A stretch of 64,000 bases of DNA from Geosporobacter ferrireducens (GCF_001750685.1 NZ_CP017269.1:2955416-3019415); one strand, 5' to 3'. Shown: positions 42,916 through 53,032, numbered from the stretch's first letter. Made by a program: numbers and translations. Notes: a model not told the origin generated them from the sequence alone.

Positions 42916-44556
42916 ATGAAAGAGTTCAAAACGTTAAAAATACTGGATCACTTCCGAAAAGCCTTTGAAAAAATGGGAGTAGATTACGATCTGATGAGAA
43001 GAATCCTTCAAGTAAAATTTGTGATGGACGGCAGAAAAGTCCCTGTTGTCATAGGAAATGCTAAAAAAAAAGATCAAGAAACAGAGAATGGCTTCATTAA
43101 ATCCCTATGGATCTATGTATTGATGGGAATAATAAATGTTGTTCTCGTCATGATGAATGAAAGCTATATCTTTCAAATGAGTCTTGTATTTGGCATTACA
43201 ATGTTTATGGTAATGACTTCCCTCATATCTGATTTTTCTTCGGTGATGTTAGACGTTAAGGATAAGAATCTTATTCTTTCAAAGCCTGTAAACAATATAA
43301 CATTAAATATGGCAAAAATGATCCATATTGTTGTATATTTATTTTTCATCACCATGGCATTGGTAGGTCCTGCCTTGGTAGCAGCGGTCATACGACATGG
43401 AGTTATGTTTTTTCTTTTATTCTTTGCAGAGATCATTTTATTAGATTTTTTCATAGTGGCTTTAACGGCGTTGTTGTACTTAGGGATACTGCGTTTTTTT
43501 GACGGAGAGAAGCTAAAAGATATTATCAACTACGTGCAAATCGGTTTATCTATGGTGATAACCATAGGTTACCAGCTCATCGGACGATTGTTTAATTTTA
43601 TAGATTTGAATATAACATTTCAACCTAAATGGTGGCAGTATTTTGTGATTCCCACCTGGTTTGGCGCTCCTTTTGAGGTTTTGCTCCGCGGGGATTTGAA
43701 TATACACTACATTATATTCTCCATGTTTGCATTGGTCGTTCCTATTCTTTCTATTTTCCTATATATAAAGCTGATCCCAGTTTTTGAAAGAAACCTGCAA
43801 AAACTAAATAATCATAACGGTAGAAATAGAAGAAGTAAAGAAAAGTTAGTATCTTGGATCGCAGCCATCGTATGTTCAACTAAAGAAGAAAGAAGCTTTT
43901 TTCATTTTGCTTCCAAGATGGTGAAAAATGAAAGAGAATTTAAGTTGCGTGTATACCCTACCCTAGGTTTTGCTTTTATTTTTCCCTTTATTTTTCTGGC
44001 CAACGGAATGAGAGATGGAGGCTTTGAGCGTATAGCTTCGAGTAATGCATATTTTAATATTTATTTTTGCGCCCTGTTCTTACCTACTGTAGTTTTGATG
44101 ATGCGGTATTCTGCCAATTATAAAGGAGCATGGATCTATAAGGTCATGCCTATCAATGAACTGGAGTCTGTTTTTAAAGGAACACTGAAAGCTTTCCTAG
44201 TGAATCTGTTATTACCTCTATATGTATTTGAATGTATAATTTTTATTTGGATATTTGGCGTTCGTATTTTCCCAGATTTAATCGCAGTACTTCTCAATAT
44301 TTATATCTATACGGTGATATGTTTTAAAGCTTTCAAAAAAGAGTTGCCTTTTACCCGGGCTTTTCAAACTGGACAGCAAGGAACTGGAGGAGCTGTATTT
44401 CTTCTTATGCTGCTGCTGGGTATTTTAGGAGGAATTCATTTTCTTTCGAAATGGATACCTTTTGGGATATATATTTATATTATTGTGGCATTATTGATAA
44501 ATGCAGTTCTATGGAGAACAGCTTTTAAAATATCATGGGAGACTCTAGTAGAGTAG
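42916..44556 (+). CDS. Large ABC-type permease
   Basis: 546 residues with about twelve hydrophobic segments, twice the size of a simple ABC-2 permease. A soluble N-terminal stretch of about 60 residues precedes the first helix (IYVLMGIINVVLVMM). A cytoplasmic loop near the middle (NHNGRNRRSKEKL) is strongly basic. Its position directly behind the ATPase identifies it as the membrane partner. The exported substrate is unknown, and no dedicated regulator is adjacent. Confidence 0.72.
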   Translation: MKEFKTLKILDHFRKAFEKMGVDYDLMRRILQVKFVMDGRKVPVVIGNAKKKDQETENGFIKSLWIYVLMGIINVVLVMMNESYIFQMSLVFGITMFMVMTSLISDFSSVMLDVKDKNLILSKPVNNITLNMAKMIHIVVYLFFITMALVGPALVAAVIRHGVMFFLLFFAEIILLDFFIVALTALLYLGILRFFDGEKLKDIINYVQIGLSMVITIGYQLIGRLFNFIDLNITFQPKWWQYFVIPTWFGAPFEVLLRGDLNIHYIIFSMFALVVPILSIFLYIKLIPVFERNLQKLNNHNGRNRRSKEKLVSWIAAIVCSTKEERSFFHFASKMVKNEREFKLRVYPTLGFAFIFPFIFLANGMRDGGFERIASSNAYFNIYFCALFLPTVVLMMRYSANYKGAWIYKVMPINELESVFKGTLKAFLVNLLLPLYVFECIIFIWIFGVRIFPDLIAVLLNIYIYTVICFKAFKKELPFTRAFQTGQQGTGGAVFLLMLLLGILGGIHFLSKWIPFGIYIYIIVALLINAVLWRTAFKISWETLVE

Positions 44557-45008
44557 GAAATAGTGCAGCTTATGGTTCAGCGAAGGGTTTCATTTTAAAA
44601 TGAAAGTATTGTTCACTTAGACGAAAAGCATTTTAAGGGAAATTTTGCCATGAAGTCGTGTACTGTATTGTTTATTTTTTGAACGGAGTTAAAGAGACGA
44701 TTCTTTTGACTTAGCCTTCATCCCTAAAACCGCAGTTATTTAGGATATGCTGAATCGTATCATAAATGACGGCGGTTTTCTTCGTAAGAACTCATGTTGA
44801 AATGACATGTGAAACTTTATTTGATAACTATTCTTAATTAATTACACTAGGCTGTGAAGTGAGTATAAAGGAGCTCGCCATTATTTTACATAAAAAATTA
44901 AGGCTTAAAAACTCTTAATATGAATAATAAAAAATAAAGGCAACTTTCGTTTGAATCCGACTATTTTTAGTGATACTATAAAGAAAACCATATAAGCGAG
45001 GATGTATC
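44557..45008. other. Intergenic region with hairpin repeat
   Basis: About 450 bases without a gene. The only recognisable element is hairpin repeat copy 6. The stretch after it is AT-rich and should contain the promoter of the DUF2200 gene (binding site AAGCGAGGATG at about 44994-45004). Confidence 0.45.
44727..44780. repeat. Hairpin repeat, copy 6
   Basis: AAAACCGCAGTTAT, then TATGC-TGAA-TCGTA (inner stem partly decayed) and ATAAATGACGGCGGTTTT. The outer arms still pair over AAAACCGC. Confidence 0.65.
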
Positions 45009-45359
45009 ATGCCCAAACATCATATCTATACAATGAGTGTCGCAAGTGTCTATCCCCATTATGTTACGAAGGCGGAGAAAAAAGGACGTACGAAAACAGA
45101 AGTCAATGAAATCATCCGTTGGTTGACAGGATATAGCCAGGAAGAGTTAGAAGCGCAGCTGGAAAAACAGACAGACTTTGAGACCTTCTTTGAGGAAGCT
45201 CCCCAACTGAATCCTTCGCGGGCTTTGATCAAAGGTGTGGTCTGCGGTGTCCGAGTGGAAGACATCCAAGAACCGACTATGCAGGAAATTCGCTATTTGG
45301 ATAAGCTGATCGATGAGTTAGCAAAGGGAAAAGCGATGGATAAGATTTTGCGGAAATAA
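45009..45359 (+). CDS. DUF2200-family protein
   Basis: 116 residues. The [18 protein letters not shown] and [17 protein letters not shown] segments identify the small DUF2200 family, whose members are cytosolic and of unknown role. ATG behind GCGAGGATG. It is a single-gene transcript closed by a terminator. Confidence 0.8.
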   Translation: MPKHHIYTMSVASVYPHYVTKAEKKGRTKTEVNEIIRWLTGYSQEELEAQLEKQTDFETFFEEAPQLNPSRALIKGVVCGVRVEDIQEPTMQEIRYLDKLIDELAKGKAMDKILRK

Positions 45360-45374
45360 TAATTAAAAACCAAG

Positions 45375-45413
45375 AAACACTGATTTCTTATATAAAAGAA
45401 TCGGTGTTTTTTT
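45375..45413 (+). terminator. Rho-independent terminator
   Basis: AACACTGATTTCTT pairs with AAGAATCGGTGTT across a short loop, followed by T7, right after the DUF2200 gene. Confidence 0.85.
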
Positions 45414-45460
45414 GTTGAATCGGCAATAATATTGAAACTTCAGGCAAACGAGTCTAGTAA

Positions 45461-45504
45461 TCCGGTATAGCAAAGTTATATCACCTATATGATGGCGGTT
45501 TTTT
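45461..45504. repeat. Hairpin repeat, copy 7 (degenerate)
   Basis: TCCGGTATAGCAAAG and ATATGATGGCGGTTTTTT retain only the ends of the unit. The ~40 bases that follow (TTGATTGAAGCATTG, AAGATACTAGG) match the flank of copy 5. Confidence 0.5.
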
Positions 45505-45682
45505 GATTGAAGCATTGAAGATACTAGGATGAAAAGAGATTAATATATTTGCTTTTTAGTTATTGATTTATATGAATTAAGGAAAATTAAGGGCATACGA
45601 AGAGATGAGTTTATTTGAGTTATGATTTGGAGTACTCCAAGTATTTTTGATGTAGTAAGGAATAAATAATATAATGTCACTA

Positions 45683-45732
45683 TTGACCATTATGGACAAT
45701 GGTGATATTATATTATTAACCATAACGGTCAA
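45683..45732. promoter_or_regulatory. Paired palindromic operators upstream of tetR
   Basis: TTGACC-ATTAT-GGACAA at 45683-45699 and TTAACC-ATAAC-GGTCAA at 45716-45732 are related palindromes spaced by 33 bp (three helical turns). A third half-similar TTGACC follows near 45749. They resemble TetR-type operators and precede the TetR gene of the exporter operon. Confidence 0.6.
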
Positions 45733-45832
45733 TAAATTTAATTATGATTGACCTTATAAGATAATATTTCCTTGATATTATTAACTGGTTTGGACAACAA
45801 TACGATCATGATGTTGATGAAATAGAAAGAAG

Positions 45833-46465
45833 GTGGAGCCAATATTTTCAAAGTTCTTAAACTTAGATAAAGAAAAACAACAGCGTGTTTTAAATGCTGC
45901 GCTAAAGGAATTTGCCCGTAAGGGTTACGATGATGCTTCTACCATTGAAATCGTCAAAGAAGCGGGCATCTCTAAAGGTCTTTTGTTTCACTATTTTAAT
46001 ACGAAGAAAGATCTTTTCCTATTTCTCTATGACTACAGCATGAAGATTATCAAAACAGAGTATTTTGATATGATCAACACAAAGGATAAGGACATCTTTG
46101 TAAGACTGCGTCAAGTGTATCTGCTTAAGATAGAACTAATTCACGAATATCCATGGTTATTCCAGTTTAGTGCGGTTGCAGCTTCTACAGATTCCAAAGA
46201 TGTGAAAAAGGAACTGGAAAGTAGGAAACTGGAAATGGAATCCATGGGGTTTGCGAAGATGTTTGAAAACATTGATGAATCAAAATTCAAGAAGGGAATT
46301 GATGTTGAAAAGGCTAAAAATATTATCTTCTGGGCAATTGGAGGATATACGAATAAGGTGATTGAGGAAGTAAAGGCATCAGAGCTAGAAGAACCTGACT
46401 ATGATAAAGTGTTAGAGGAATTCGATGCTTATTTGGACATTCTCAAAGTATGGGCCTATAATTAG
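45833..46465 (+). CDS. TetR/AcrR-family regulator of ABC exporter
   Basis: 210 residues, GTG start next to AAAGAAGG. HTH: TIEIVKEAGISKGLLFHYF, followed by a helical ligand domain. It sits 100 bp before an antibiotic-type ABC exporter and behind two palindromes, so it most likely represses itself and the exporter until the transported drug binds. Confidence 0.88.
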   Translation: MEPIFSKFLNLDKEKQQRVLNAALKEFARKGYDDASTIEIVKEAGISKGLLFHYFNTKKDLFLFLYDYSMKIIKTEYFDMINTKDKDIFVRLRQVYLLKIELIHEYPWLFQFSAVAASTDSKDVKKELESRKLEMESMGFAKMFENIDESKFKKGIDVEKAKNIIFWAIGGYTNKVIEEVKASELEEPDYDKVLEEFDAYLDILKVWAYN

Positions 46466-46566
46466 CAAGAATCTAAGCTTATTTTCGTTCAAGGTAGTTT
46501 TATAGTATATATACATTGATCAATATCATCTAACTTTAAAATAAATAATATATGGAGGTGTTTACT

Positions 46567-47490
46567 ATGAATATTATTGAAATCAATAAACTTACCAAGG
46601 CCTATGGTAAACATCAAGCCCTTCGAGGAGTGGATCTTAGCGTAAAGGAAGGAGAGGTGATGGGGTTTTTAGGGCCAAATGGGGCAGGCAAGTCTACAAC
46701 GATACGGATTTTACTTGGATTAATACGAAAAAGTGGAGGAGAAGTCCGTGTTTTTGGGAGGGACCCCTGGAATGACGCAGCTGAGATTCACCGCCGAATA
46801 GCCTATGTACCTGGCGATGTGACATTATGGCCGAATCTGACGGGGGGAGAAGTTATTGATCTGCTAGGCAGAATGCGAGGCGGATTTGATATTGAAAATC
46901 GCAATAAACTGCTGCAACGTTTTGAGTTAGATCCTAGAAAAAAATGTCGCACCTATTCCAAGGGAAACCGTCAGAAGGTGGCGCTGGTTTCGGCTTTTTC
47001 ATCCAACGCCGAGTTGTTTATCTTTGACGAACCAACCACTGGGTTAGACCCTTTGATGGCGGCAGTTTTTGGGCAGTGTGTAGCTGAACTAAAGAAAGCT
47101 GGAAAGACTGTCCTGCTGTCTAGTCATATTTTAGCCGAGGTAGAGGCAGTGTGTGACAAAGTGAGTATCATTCGGAATGGCGAGATTATTGAGTCTGGAA
47201 CCCTTGCAGAACTACGCCACTTTACACGAACAACTGTAGCGGTGGAAACGAGCAAGCCAATTTCAGGTCTTGAGGGAATGACAGGTATTCACAACCTGAG
47301 TGTAGAGGGATTGAGGGCAAATTTTCAGGTGGATGCTGGGGAGTTGGATCGTATTATGCAGCAGGTAACTTCATTTGGACTACGTTCTTTGACCAGTACA
47401 CCCCCTACCCTAGAAGAACTGTTCATGAGTCATTACAGCAATGATTCAGGCCAAGGAAAAGGAAATAAAGCTGGAGGTGGAAAAAGATGA
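46567..47490 (+). CDS. Antibiotic-type ABC exporter ATP-binding protein
   Basis: About 307 residues from ATG 46567, eight bases after TGGAGG. Walker A is GPNGAGKST, signature YSKGNRQK, Walker [14 protein letters not shown], switch His in [11 protein letters not shown] DrrA-like C-terminal domain of ~85 residues follows. It overlaps the permease gene by four bases. GC content rises clearly from here to 49.1 kb. Confidence 0.87.
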   Translation: MNIIEINKLTKAYGKHQALRGVDLSVKEGEVMGFLGPNGAGKSTTIRILLGLIRKSGGEVRVFGRDPWNDAAEIHRRIAYVPGDVTLWPNLTGGEVIDLLGRMRGGFDIENRNKLLQRFELDPRKKCRTYSKGNRQKVALVSAFSSNAELFIFDEPTTGLDPLMAAVFGQCVAELKKAGKTVLLSSHILAEVEAVCDKVSIIRNGEIIESGTLAELRHFTRTTVAVETSKPISGLEGMTGIHNLSVEGLRANFQVDAGELDRIMQQVTSFGLRSLTSTPPTLEELFMSHYSNDSGQGKGNKAGGGKR

Positions 47491-49085
47491 AGAAGGATCT
47501 GATCGGAACGGGTGGGCTGATTCGTCTTATTCTGCGTCGTGATCGAATTTTGCTATTATTATGGATGCTGGTTACCTTAAGCATCATACTGGGGGGCGCT
47601 GCCACTATTGAAAATGTCTATCCTACTGTGGAGGCAAGGCAAGAGCGCTTTGATCAGGTCATGAATATCCCAATGTTTATGCTTTTTCAAAGTAAAGCGT
47701 TTGATATAAGTCCAGGTGCTCTAGTTACCCAGCAAGCTTTTGGAGGTACCACAATTTTAGCAGCCTTGGGCAGTGCTTTGTTTCTGGTACGTCATACCCG
47801 TAAGGAAGAGCAGACGGGACGCCGCGAGTTGATTGGCTCCACCGTGGTAGGGCGACATGCCCCCCTTGCTGCTGCCCTAACTGTTGTACTGGGAGCTGGC
47901 GTCATTCTTGCTGCAGTTTCAAGCATTGGATTGATAGGTATTGGTTTCCCCATGGCTGGGTCCCTAGCGCTTGGGTTAGTAGTAGGGTCAGCGGTCTGGA
48001 TTGCAGCTGCTATGGCTGCTGTAGCTGCCCAGTTGACAGAGAACTCTGGCGTGGCGAGTGTGAGTGCTATTGTACTTTTTTATGGTTTTCACTTCGTACG
48101 CGGTATCAGTGATATGGGAGGAGAGTCTCTTGATTGGTTGGGATGGCTTGTTCCCAATGGATGGCTTGAGCGTGTGCGCCCCTTTGCCGGTGAGCGTTGG
48201 TGGATATTTGGATTAATTGCAGTTTTTGTAATTCTGCTGCTAAGGCTTGCCTTTAGGCTGGCAGGGAGACGGGACTTAGGTGCAGGATTGATACCTGCCA
48301 GAAATGGCCCCGCCACTGCCCCAGCAGGGTTACGAAATCCCATTGGGTTGGCATGGAGATTGCAACGACGTATGCTGTTTTTCTGGATTGGGTTAATTAC
48401 AATTATTGCCCTTCCCTCCGGCTTTGTCGGTCCAAGTGCTATGAAGGAGTACGCCCAAAGCCAGTGGCTGCAGGAGTATGCTGCTGCCATCAATGTTGCG
48501 AATCCAACGGATGCCTTTTTCACTTATTTGGTCTTTGTCATGGTTTTTCCTATCGCCATGTATGCGATCATGGCCACCCTGCGTATGCGATCAGATGAGG
48601 CAGAAGGTACAGCGGAGATGATTCTGACAACATCAGTGAACCGTGGTAGATGGGCTGCCAGTCACTTGGCATTTGGAATTGGAGCACCAGTGATTCTTCT
48701 AGTAATCTTGGGCTTTGGATTCGGGCTAGGCAACGGCGTCCAAAGCAATGATCTCAGCGGGGATATTGCACGGATGTTAAGGCTTACAACCTCTTTGGTA
48801 CCTGCCGTATGGGTGATCGTGGGAATTACCATGGCAGCTTTTGGGCTATTAGGCCGGGTCAGCAACGTTATTGGGTGGACCGCCCTTGCTGTGGGCATCA
48901 TAACTGAGATTATTGTAAAGATGAAGTTATTGCCAGAATGGCTGTTCTTAGTGTTATCACCATTCGCCCATGTGAATCCCTACTTTCGGCCAAGTGCCAT
49001 GACTTTTGCAGGGCTCACTCTATTGTCAGCTGTTCTAGTAATTTTAGGATTCTATGGACTAAAGCGCCGTGATCTGACCAATTAG
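47487..49085 (+). CDS. Polyketide-antibiotic-type ABC exporter permease
   Basis: 532 residues with about twelve transmembrane helices in two halves, the layout of the COG3559 (TnrB3-like) exporters of polyketide antibiotics. A hydrophilic Arg-rich loop ([18 protein letters not shown]) separates the halves. ATG overlaps the ATPase stop (ATGA). The gene is markedly GC-richer than its surroundings, with codon use rich in GGC, CTG and GCC, suggesting acquisition from another host. Confidence 0.8.
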   Translation: MKKDLIGTGGLIRLILRRDRILLLLWMLVTLSIILGGAATIENVYPTVEARQERFDQVMNIPMFMLFQSKAFDISPGALVTQQAFGGTTILAALGSALFLVRHTRKEEQTGRRELIGSTVVGRHAPLAAALTVVLGAGVILAAVSSIGLIGIGFPMAGSLALGLVVGSAVWIAAAMAAVAAQLTENSGVASVSAIVLFYGFHFVRGISDMGGESLDWLGWLVPNGWLERVRPFAGERWWIFGLIAVFVILLLRLAFRLAGRRDLGAGLIPARNGPATAPAGLRNPIGLAWRLQRRMLFFWIGLITIIALPSGFVGPSAMKEYAQSQWLQEYAAAINVANPTDAFFTYLVFVMVFPIAMYAIMATLRMRSDEAEGTAEMILTTSVNRGRWAASHLAFGIGAPVILLVILGFGFGLGNGVQSNDLSGDIARMLRLTTSLVPAVWVIVGITMAAFGLLGRVSNVIGWTALAVGIITEIIVKMKLLPEWLFLVLSPFAHVNPYFRPSAMTFAGLTLLSAVLVILGFYGLKRRDLTN

Positions 49086-49371
49086 TATATGAAAGGGGCT
49101 GTTTTTTAGTGGTTGATATGCTCCCCTTATGGTAGACAGATAAAATAATAAAATTGTCTATCATAAGGAGGAGCATTTTCTATGTCAAAAACACGAATTA
49201 ATCCTGCTGAAAAGATTGCTGTCATCTATGTGGAGCCTAAGATATAGCAGGATTATATTTAAAGAGTATAGAAGAATTGAAGGACAATGGAAACAAATGA
49301 TAGCGTATTAACGTATTATTAGGATGAAATATAATATTCAAAAATAATATTAGAACGGGAGATGTGTTTTT
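49086..49371. mobile_element. IS transposase N-terminal remnant
   Basis: After a short inverted repeat (TAGACA...TGTCTA near 49132-49171) and AAGGAGGAG, an ATG at 49183 reads SKTRINPAEKIAVIYVEPKI before TAG. This is like the first helix of a transposase OrfA. The rest is missing. No other gene is in this gap. Confidence 0.45.
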
Positions 49372-50151
49372 ATGAAAACAAATATTTACTATTTCTCTGG
49401 AACGGGCAATTCTTTAAAAGTGGCAAAGGACATATCGGAGAAACTAGGAGAAACAACACTAACCTCTATTCCAAAAGCAATAAAATCAGGGCCGGATACA
49501 TCCGTGGACAACATAGGAATAGTATTTCCTGTCTACTGCTGGGGAATGCCCTTGATGGTTACTGAGTTTGTTAAAAAGCTTAGGAAAGAGCATGCAAAAT
49601 ACTTTTTTGCCATAGCGACCTGTGGAGGGTCTGCCGCAGGAACTCTGCTACAGACCCAGAAAAAGCTTGCCCGGCAAAATATAAAGCTTTCATCGGGTTT
49701 TGTGGTACAAATGCCTACAAACTATATTATATGGGGGGGAGCGATATCTGAGGAACGGCAAAAGAAAATGTTCGAGAATTGGGTTAATAGAATGGGACAT
49801 ATAGCAAACACCATTAAAAAACAAGAAGAGCATGGTATAGAATCTGGGTCAATCTTAGCCAACTTTTTCTTAAGTAAGGCTCTTTATAGTGTATCTATGC
49901 CCCATTTTCCCAAAATGGATAAGGATTTTTGGGTGGATAGCAGATGTGATCACTGTGGAATATGTAATAAAGTTTGCCCCGCTGATAATATAGAGATCAA
50001 GGAAGGGAAGCCAGTTTGGAACCATAAATGTGAGCAATGTCTTGCCTGTATTCAATGGTGTCCCAAACAAGCTATCCAGTACGGTAAGAAAACTCAAGAA
50101 CGTGAACGGTATACGAATCCCTTTGTGAGTCTCAAGGAGTTTATAAAATAG
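49372..50151 (+). CDS. EFR1-type flavodoxin/ferredoxin fusion
   Basis: 259 residues: an N-terminal flavodoxin-like domain (YYFSGTGNSLKVAKDI phosphate loop) and a C-terminal 2x[4Fe-4S] ferredoxin (CDHCGICNKVCP and CEQCLACIQWCP). Such EFR1 proteins are common in anaerobic Firmicutes and carry electrons within one polypeptide. ATG behind GGGAGATG. It stands alone; its partner is unknown. Confidence 0.88.
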   Translation: MKTNIYYFSGTGNSLKVAKDISEKLGETTLTSIPKAIKSGPDTSVDNIGIVFPVYCWGMPLMVTEFVKKLRKEHAKYFFAIATCGGSAAGTLLQTQKKLARQNIKLSSGFVVQMPTNYIIWGGAISEERQKKMFENWVNRMGHIANTIKKQEEHGIESGSILANFFLSKALYSVSMPHFPKMDKDFWVDSRCDHCGICNKVCPADNIEIKEGKPVWNHKCEQCLACIQWCPKQAIQYGKKTQERERYTNPFVSLKEFIK

Positions 50152-50311
50152 TTTAGTGTTGTATAAAAGGGCATTGCTTTTATATACACGGTGTACACAA
50201 ACATATGTTGTGGTATAATATGTAAAAATACTGTTATACAATAGGCTTGAAACAAGTAATTGTCTATTATGCATTTTTGATGGGTTAAAGGGATATTCAG
50301 GAGGGGATTGC

Positions 50312-51166
50312 ATGCTTGCCAATGAATTATATAACCGGCTAGACGAGGATTTTGACATTAAGAATATCAGAGATGATTGGAGTTTTATGGACTTTAATAG
50401 CTATATTGTTCCAACTTTCAAATCAAAATATATGGGCCTTATTTTAGACAACTCCCATAATATTGAAAAGGTCTATACGGCAACTTTTCCTGATAAAGAG
50501 ATTATTGAGAGGATTCTAGATACCAATGCGTTTGATCTTTTATTGTTTTCTCATCATGCTATGGGTTACAGGGGAAATGCAGAAGGATTTCCATTTTATA
50601 ATATCCCCCTTGCGTACCTGGAGGAAATGAAAAAAAGGCGTATTTCTTTCTATATGCTTCATGCACCGCTTGATAGAAACGGGGAGTACTCAACATCCGT
50701 AAGCTTAGCAAAAGCATTGAATCTGGAAGTGGTTGATGAGTTTTGTCAATACGATAATATTAAGGTAGGAGTTATTTGTAAGACAAGTTTCAAATCAGTT
50801 TTGGATTTTTCAGATCATGTTGGAAAAGTGATTGGACATGATATAAAATTACGAAATTATGGCGAGGCGGATATAAGAAACGGAAAGATTGCAATAGCGG
50901 CAGGCGGAGGATCATATCCGTTTGTAGCAACAGAATTAGCAGACCTGGGCATTAATGTATATTTAACTGGTTTTACAAAACCGCTACAGTATTTTGAACC
51001 GACAATGGAATTTCACAAAATAGTAAAAGATAATCAAATCAATGTTATTGGGGCAACCCATTACTCAACTGAAAAATATGCATGTATATCTATGGTTGAT
51101 TATTTTGAAAAGTTAGGAATATGTGCAGCGTTTTTAGAGGGTAAATATTTCTTAGAGGATTTGTAA
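50312..51166 (+). CDS. NIF3-like dinuclear metal centre protein
   Basis: 284 residues with NIF3-family metal-binding regions LLLFSHHAMGYRG near residue 85 and VIGATHYSTEKYA near the C-terminus, plus AAGGGSYPFVATELA. Members form hexameric rings with a dinuclear metal site; the substrate remains uncertain. ATG behind AGGAGGGG. A single gene. Confidence 0.8.
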   Translation: MLANELYNRLDEDFDIKNIRDDWSFMDFNSYIVPTFKSKYMGLILDNSHNIEKVYTATFPDKEIIERILDTNAFDLLLFSHHAMGYRGNAEGFPFYNIPLAYLEEMKKRRISFYMLHAPLDRNGEYSTSVSLAKALNLEVVDEFCQYDNIKVGVICKTSFKSVLDFSDHVGKVIGHDIKLRNYGEADIRNGKIAIAAGGGSYPFVATELADLGINVYLTGFTKPLQYFEPTMEFHKIVKDNQINVIGATHYSTEKYACISMVDYFEKLGICAAFLEGKYFLEDL

Positions 51167-51222
51167 ATTTTTATTTATGAGACGGGAAAATTAAATTTGT
51201 GATATAGCGTCAGGGGTATTAA

Positions 51223-51546
51223 ATGAAAACAATCTACATTTTATTCTCTGGTTTATTTAATTTTATTTTTGGAGGTTTATTCTTCTTTGTAGCTCTCTCG
51301 TGGATGATGACCTTTATGTATGTCGCTGAGTCTTTTGGATGGATAATAGACCCTACATTGGATGAAGGACTGTTCGTCGTATTCTTAATCCTATCAATAT
51401 TTTTAAGTGCCATCTATTTGCCGGCTTTGATATTTGTTAATAAAAACCTTTGGACAAAACTTCAAATGAAAAAATTAAATTTTATTACTTTTATATTTAT
51501 CTTTTTTATTCTTGGGGTCCTTTTGGTTTTGTATAAAAGAATTTAG
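51223..51546 (+). CDS. Small membrane protein
   Basis: 107 residues with three hydrophobic segments (about 5-30, 47-72 and 86-104) and few charged residues. No domain recognised. The ATG has only a weak binding site (GTCAGGGG). It could be an accessory membrane protein; no function is offered. Confidence 0.55.
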   Translation: MKTIYILFSGLFNFIFGGLFFFVALSWMMTFMYVAESFGWIIDPTLDEGLFVVFLILSIFLSAIYLPALIFVNKNLWTKLQMKKLNFITFIFIFFILGVLLVLYKRI

Positions 51547-51630
51547 CTTGCACTTTAGTTAAATAAAGTGCCTGACATTGGTACAGAGCACAAACAGACA
51601 ACTCAAACTCCTGTGAATCTTGATAGAGGT

Positions 51631-51696
51631 GCAGAAGCGGCAGACCGTGTGAACATCCCAACCATTTTCCATTTTCATGCGGTCTGCCGTCTCTGC
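51631..51696. repeat. Strong stem-loop (REP-like)
   Basis: CGGCAGACCG at 51638-51647 and CGGTCTGCCG at 51680-51689 pair perfectly, and the arms extend outwards to GCAGA/TCTGC. The loop is 32 bases. It lies at the 3' side of the lipoprotein gene but lacks a T-tract on either strand. The right arm sequence also occurs at the left edge of the window. Confidence 0.6.
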
Positions 51697-51724
51697 GTTC
51701 TTTAAGGGAGTGTATTTATTTATC

Positions 51725-52588
51725 TTAATGATTTATAGCAGTAATCATCAATTTTTGATTACCATCTGTAGCCGTCAGTTCATTAATCCAAATATTGCTT
51801 GAACCTGTGCCAAACATTATGCCTTGCCAATTTGCGAACATATATTTTGTAGAAGCACTGCCAATTACCTGTTTATAATCTAAATAGAAAATTTTATCAT
51901 AATGTTTAATAAAGTCATCTTTATTTTGTATTGTTGTAGCCTTCCCATCAATTTTTACGGTGATAGGATAGCTTATTTGTTTGGATAATTCTTCCTTTTT
52001 ATTATTCATTACATAATCTTGAACTTTATTGATAAAGTTTTCCACATCCTGATCGCTGGCCTTAAGAGCTGCAATGGCATATCTTTTTCCATATTCGGCC
52101 CCGGGAAGATTACTTATGAGGGATAGTGTAAAAGGATAATTTTTTTTATTATCTGCACTTGTCCAAGTTCCTTCAATTTTATCAACCGTATCCATACTTC
52201 CTCTAAAAACACCGGTATTTTTGCCGGTTTCATCGTATTCATACAACAAAATATCTTCTCCTCCAGCTTTTCCTTTCAGATCAATTTCCTTTTTTTGACT
52301 TTCATAAAAATATGAACCGACAATATCTTTTTCTAGCGGATAGAGACTCATGCGGATTGTTATATCATTGTTTATAGTCCCTTGATAATCATAATATCCT
52401 TTTTCAAAAAGGCTGCCAGCCGTATTGATATTATCGGGTATGTTGGAATTGGTATTGCTGCTGTCCCCTATATCATTTTGAAGATCTTGACGGTTCTCCG
52501 GTTGCGTAGTTTCAGTTACATTATTGTTGGTAGAGCAGCCAGTTAATATAATGGTGAATGTCAAAATAATTACTATTAATTTTTTCAA
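51725..52588 (-). CDS. Lipoprotein of unknown function
   Basis: 287 residues. A lipoprotein signal (LIVIILTFTIILTGC) with the lipobox LTGC is followed by a low-complexity Asn/Thr linker and an extracellular domain. It contains RMSLYPLEKDIVGSYFYES, as in beta-barrel lipocalin-like modules, and a second half (KVQDYVMNNKKEELSKQI...IDGKATTIQNKDDFIKHYDK) resembling NTF2-like ligand domains. No partner genes. ATG behind GGAGGGATAA. Confidence 0.7.
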   Translation of the reverse strand: MKKLIVIILTFTIILTGCSTNNNVTETTQPENRQDLQNDIGDSSNTNSNIPDNINTAGSLFEKGYYDYQGTINNDITIRMSLYPLEKDIVGSYFYESQKKEIDLKGKAGGEDILLYEYDETGKNTGVFRGSMDTVDKIEGTWTSADNKKNYPFTLSLISNLPGAEYGKRYAIAALKASDQDVENFINKVQDYVMNNKKEELSKQISYPITVKIDGKATTIQNKDDFIKHYDKIFYLDYKQVIGSASTKYMFANWQGIMFGTGSSNIWINELTATDGNQKLMITAINH

Positions 52589-53032
52589 TTTTTATCCCTC
52601 CGTATGATACTATTTTTACTAAACCTGCTGTATAAGATTTTCACTACATTCCACCCTAAAAAAGGAGGATTAAATCTGGAATAGACTCCGCTTTCCACTT
52701 TGCTATTTCTTACCGGTGCGTATGTCTAACCTAAAACAATGCTCCTCCTAGAAATAAATTTTATATATTTTTAAAGAATAAGTCGTTACAAAGAAGTTAC
52801 AAAATAATATCCATTTAGCAATCAGACAAAAATTGCAGGGGACTGTTCCGCACCCTAAAGTAAGTGATTTTGGGAATTCATTTTTCATCAAAGAAACATA
52901 TAAAAAAAAAGTGAAATGAATATAAATTGGTGGTAAAATAGTACTGAGTATACAAAGAAAACGTTATACTCGAATACTTAAAGTAAAGCGGCTCGAAAAT
53001 TAAAAAATACTTTTAGAAAAGGGGATTTATTA
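52589..53032. other. Intergenic region with promoter-proximal inverted repeat
   Basis: About 440 bases without a gene between divergent transcription units. GAGTATAC (52946-52953) and GTTATACTC (52963-52971) form an inverted repeat about 62 bases before the aminotransferase start, a possible operator. The strongest ribosome binding site is AAAAGGGG near 53019. Confidence 0.45.

Noticed and set aside
27234..45504. CRISPR array for the hairpin repeats
   Set aside because: The copies are kilobases apart, diverged and single, without regular spacers or cas genes.
48089..48523. Long minus-strand frame within the GC-rich permease gene
   Set aside because: It is a shadow of the permease reading frame, caused by high GC; the permease has the clear membrane pattern.
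49870..50358. Minus-strand frame of 162 codons across the ferredoxin end
   Set aside because: It overlaps the ferredoxin cysteine motifs on the other strand and has no domain or binding site of its own.
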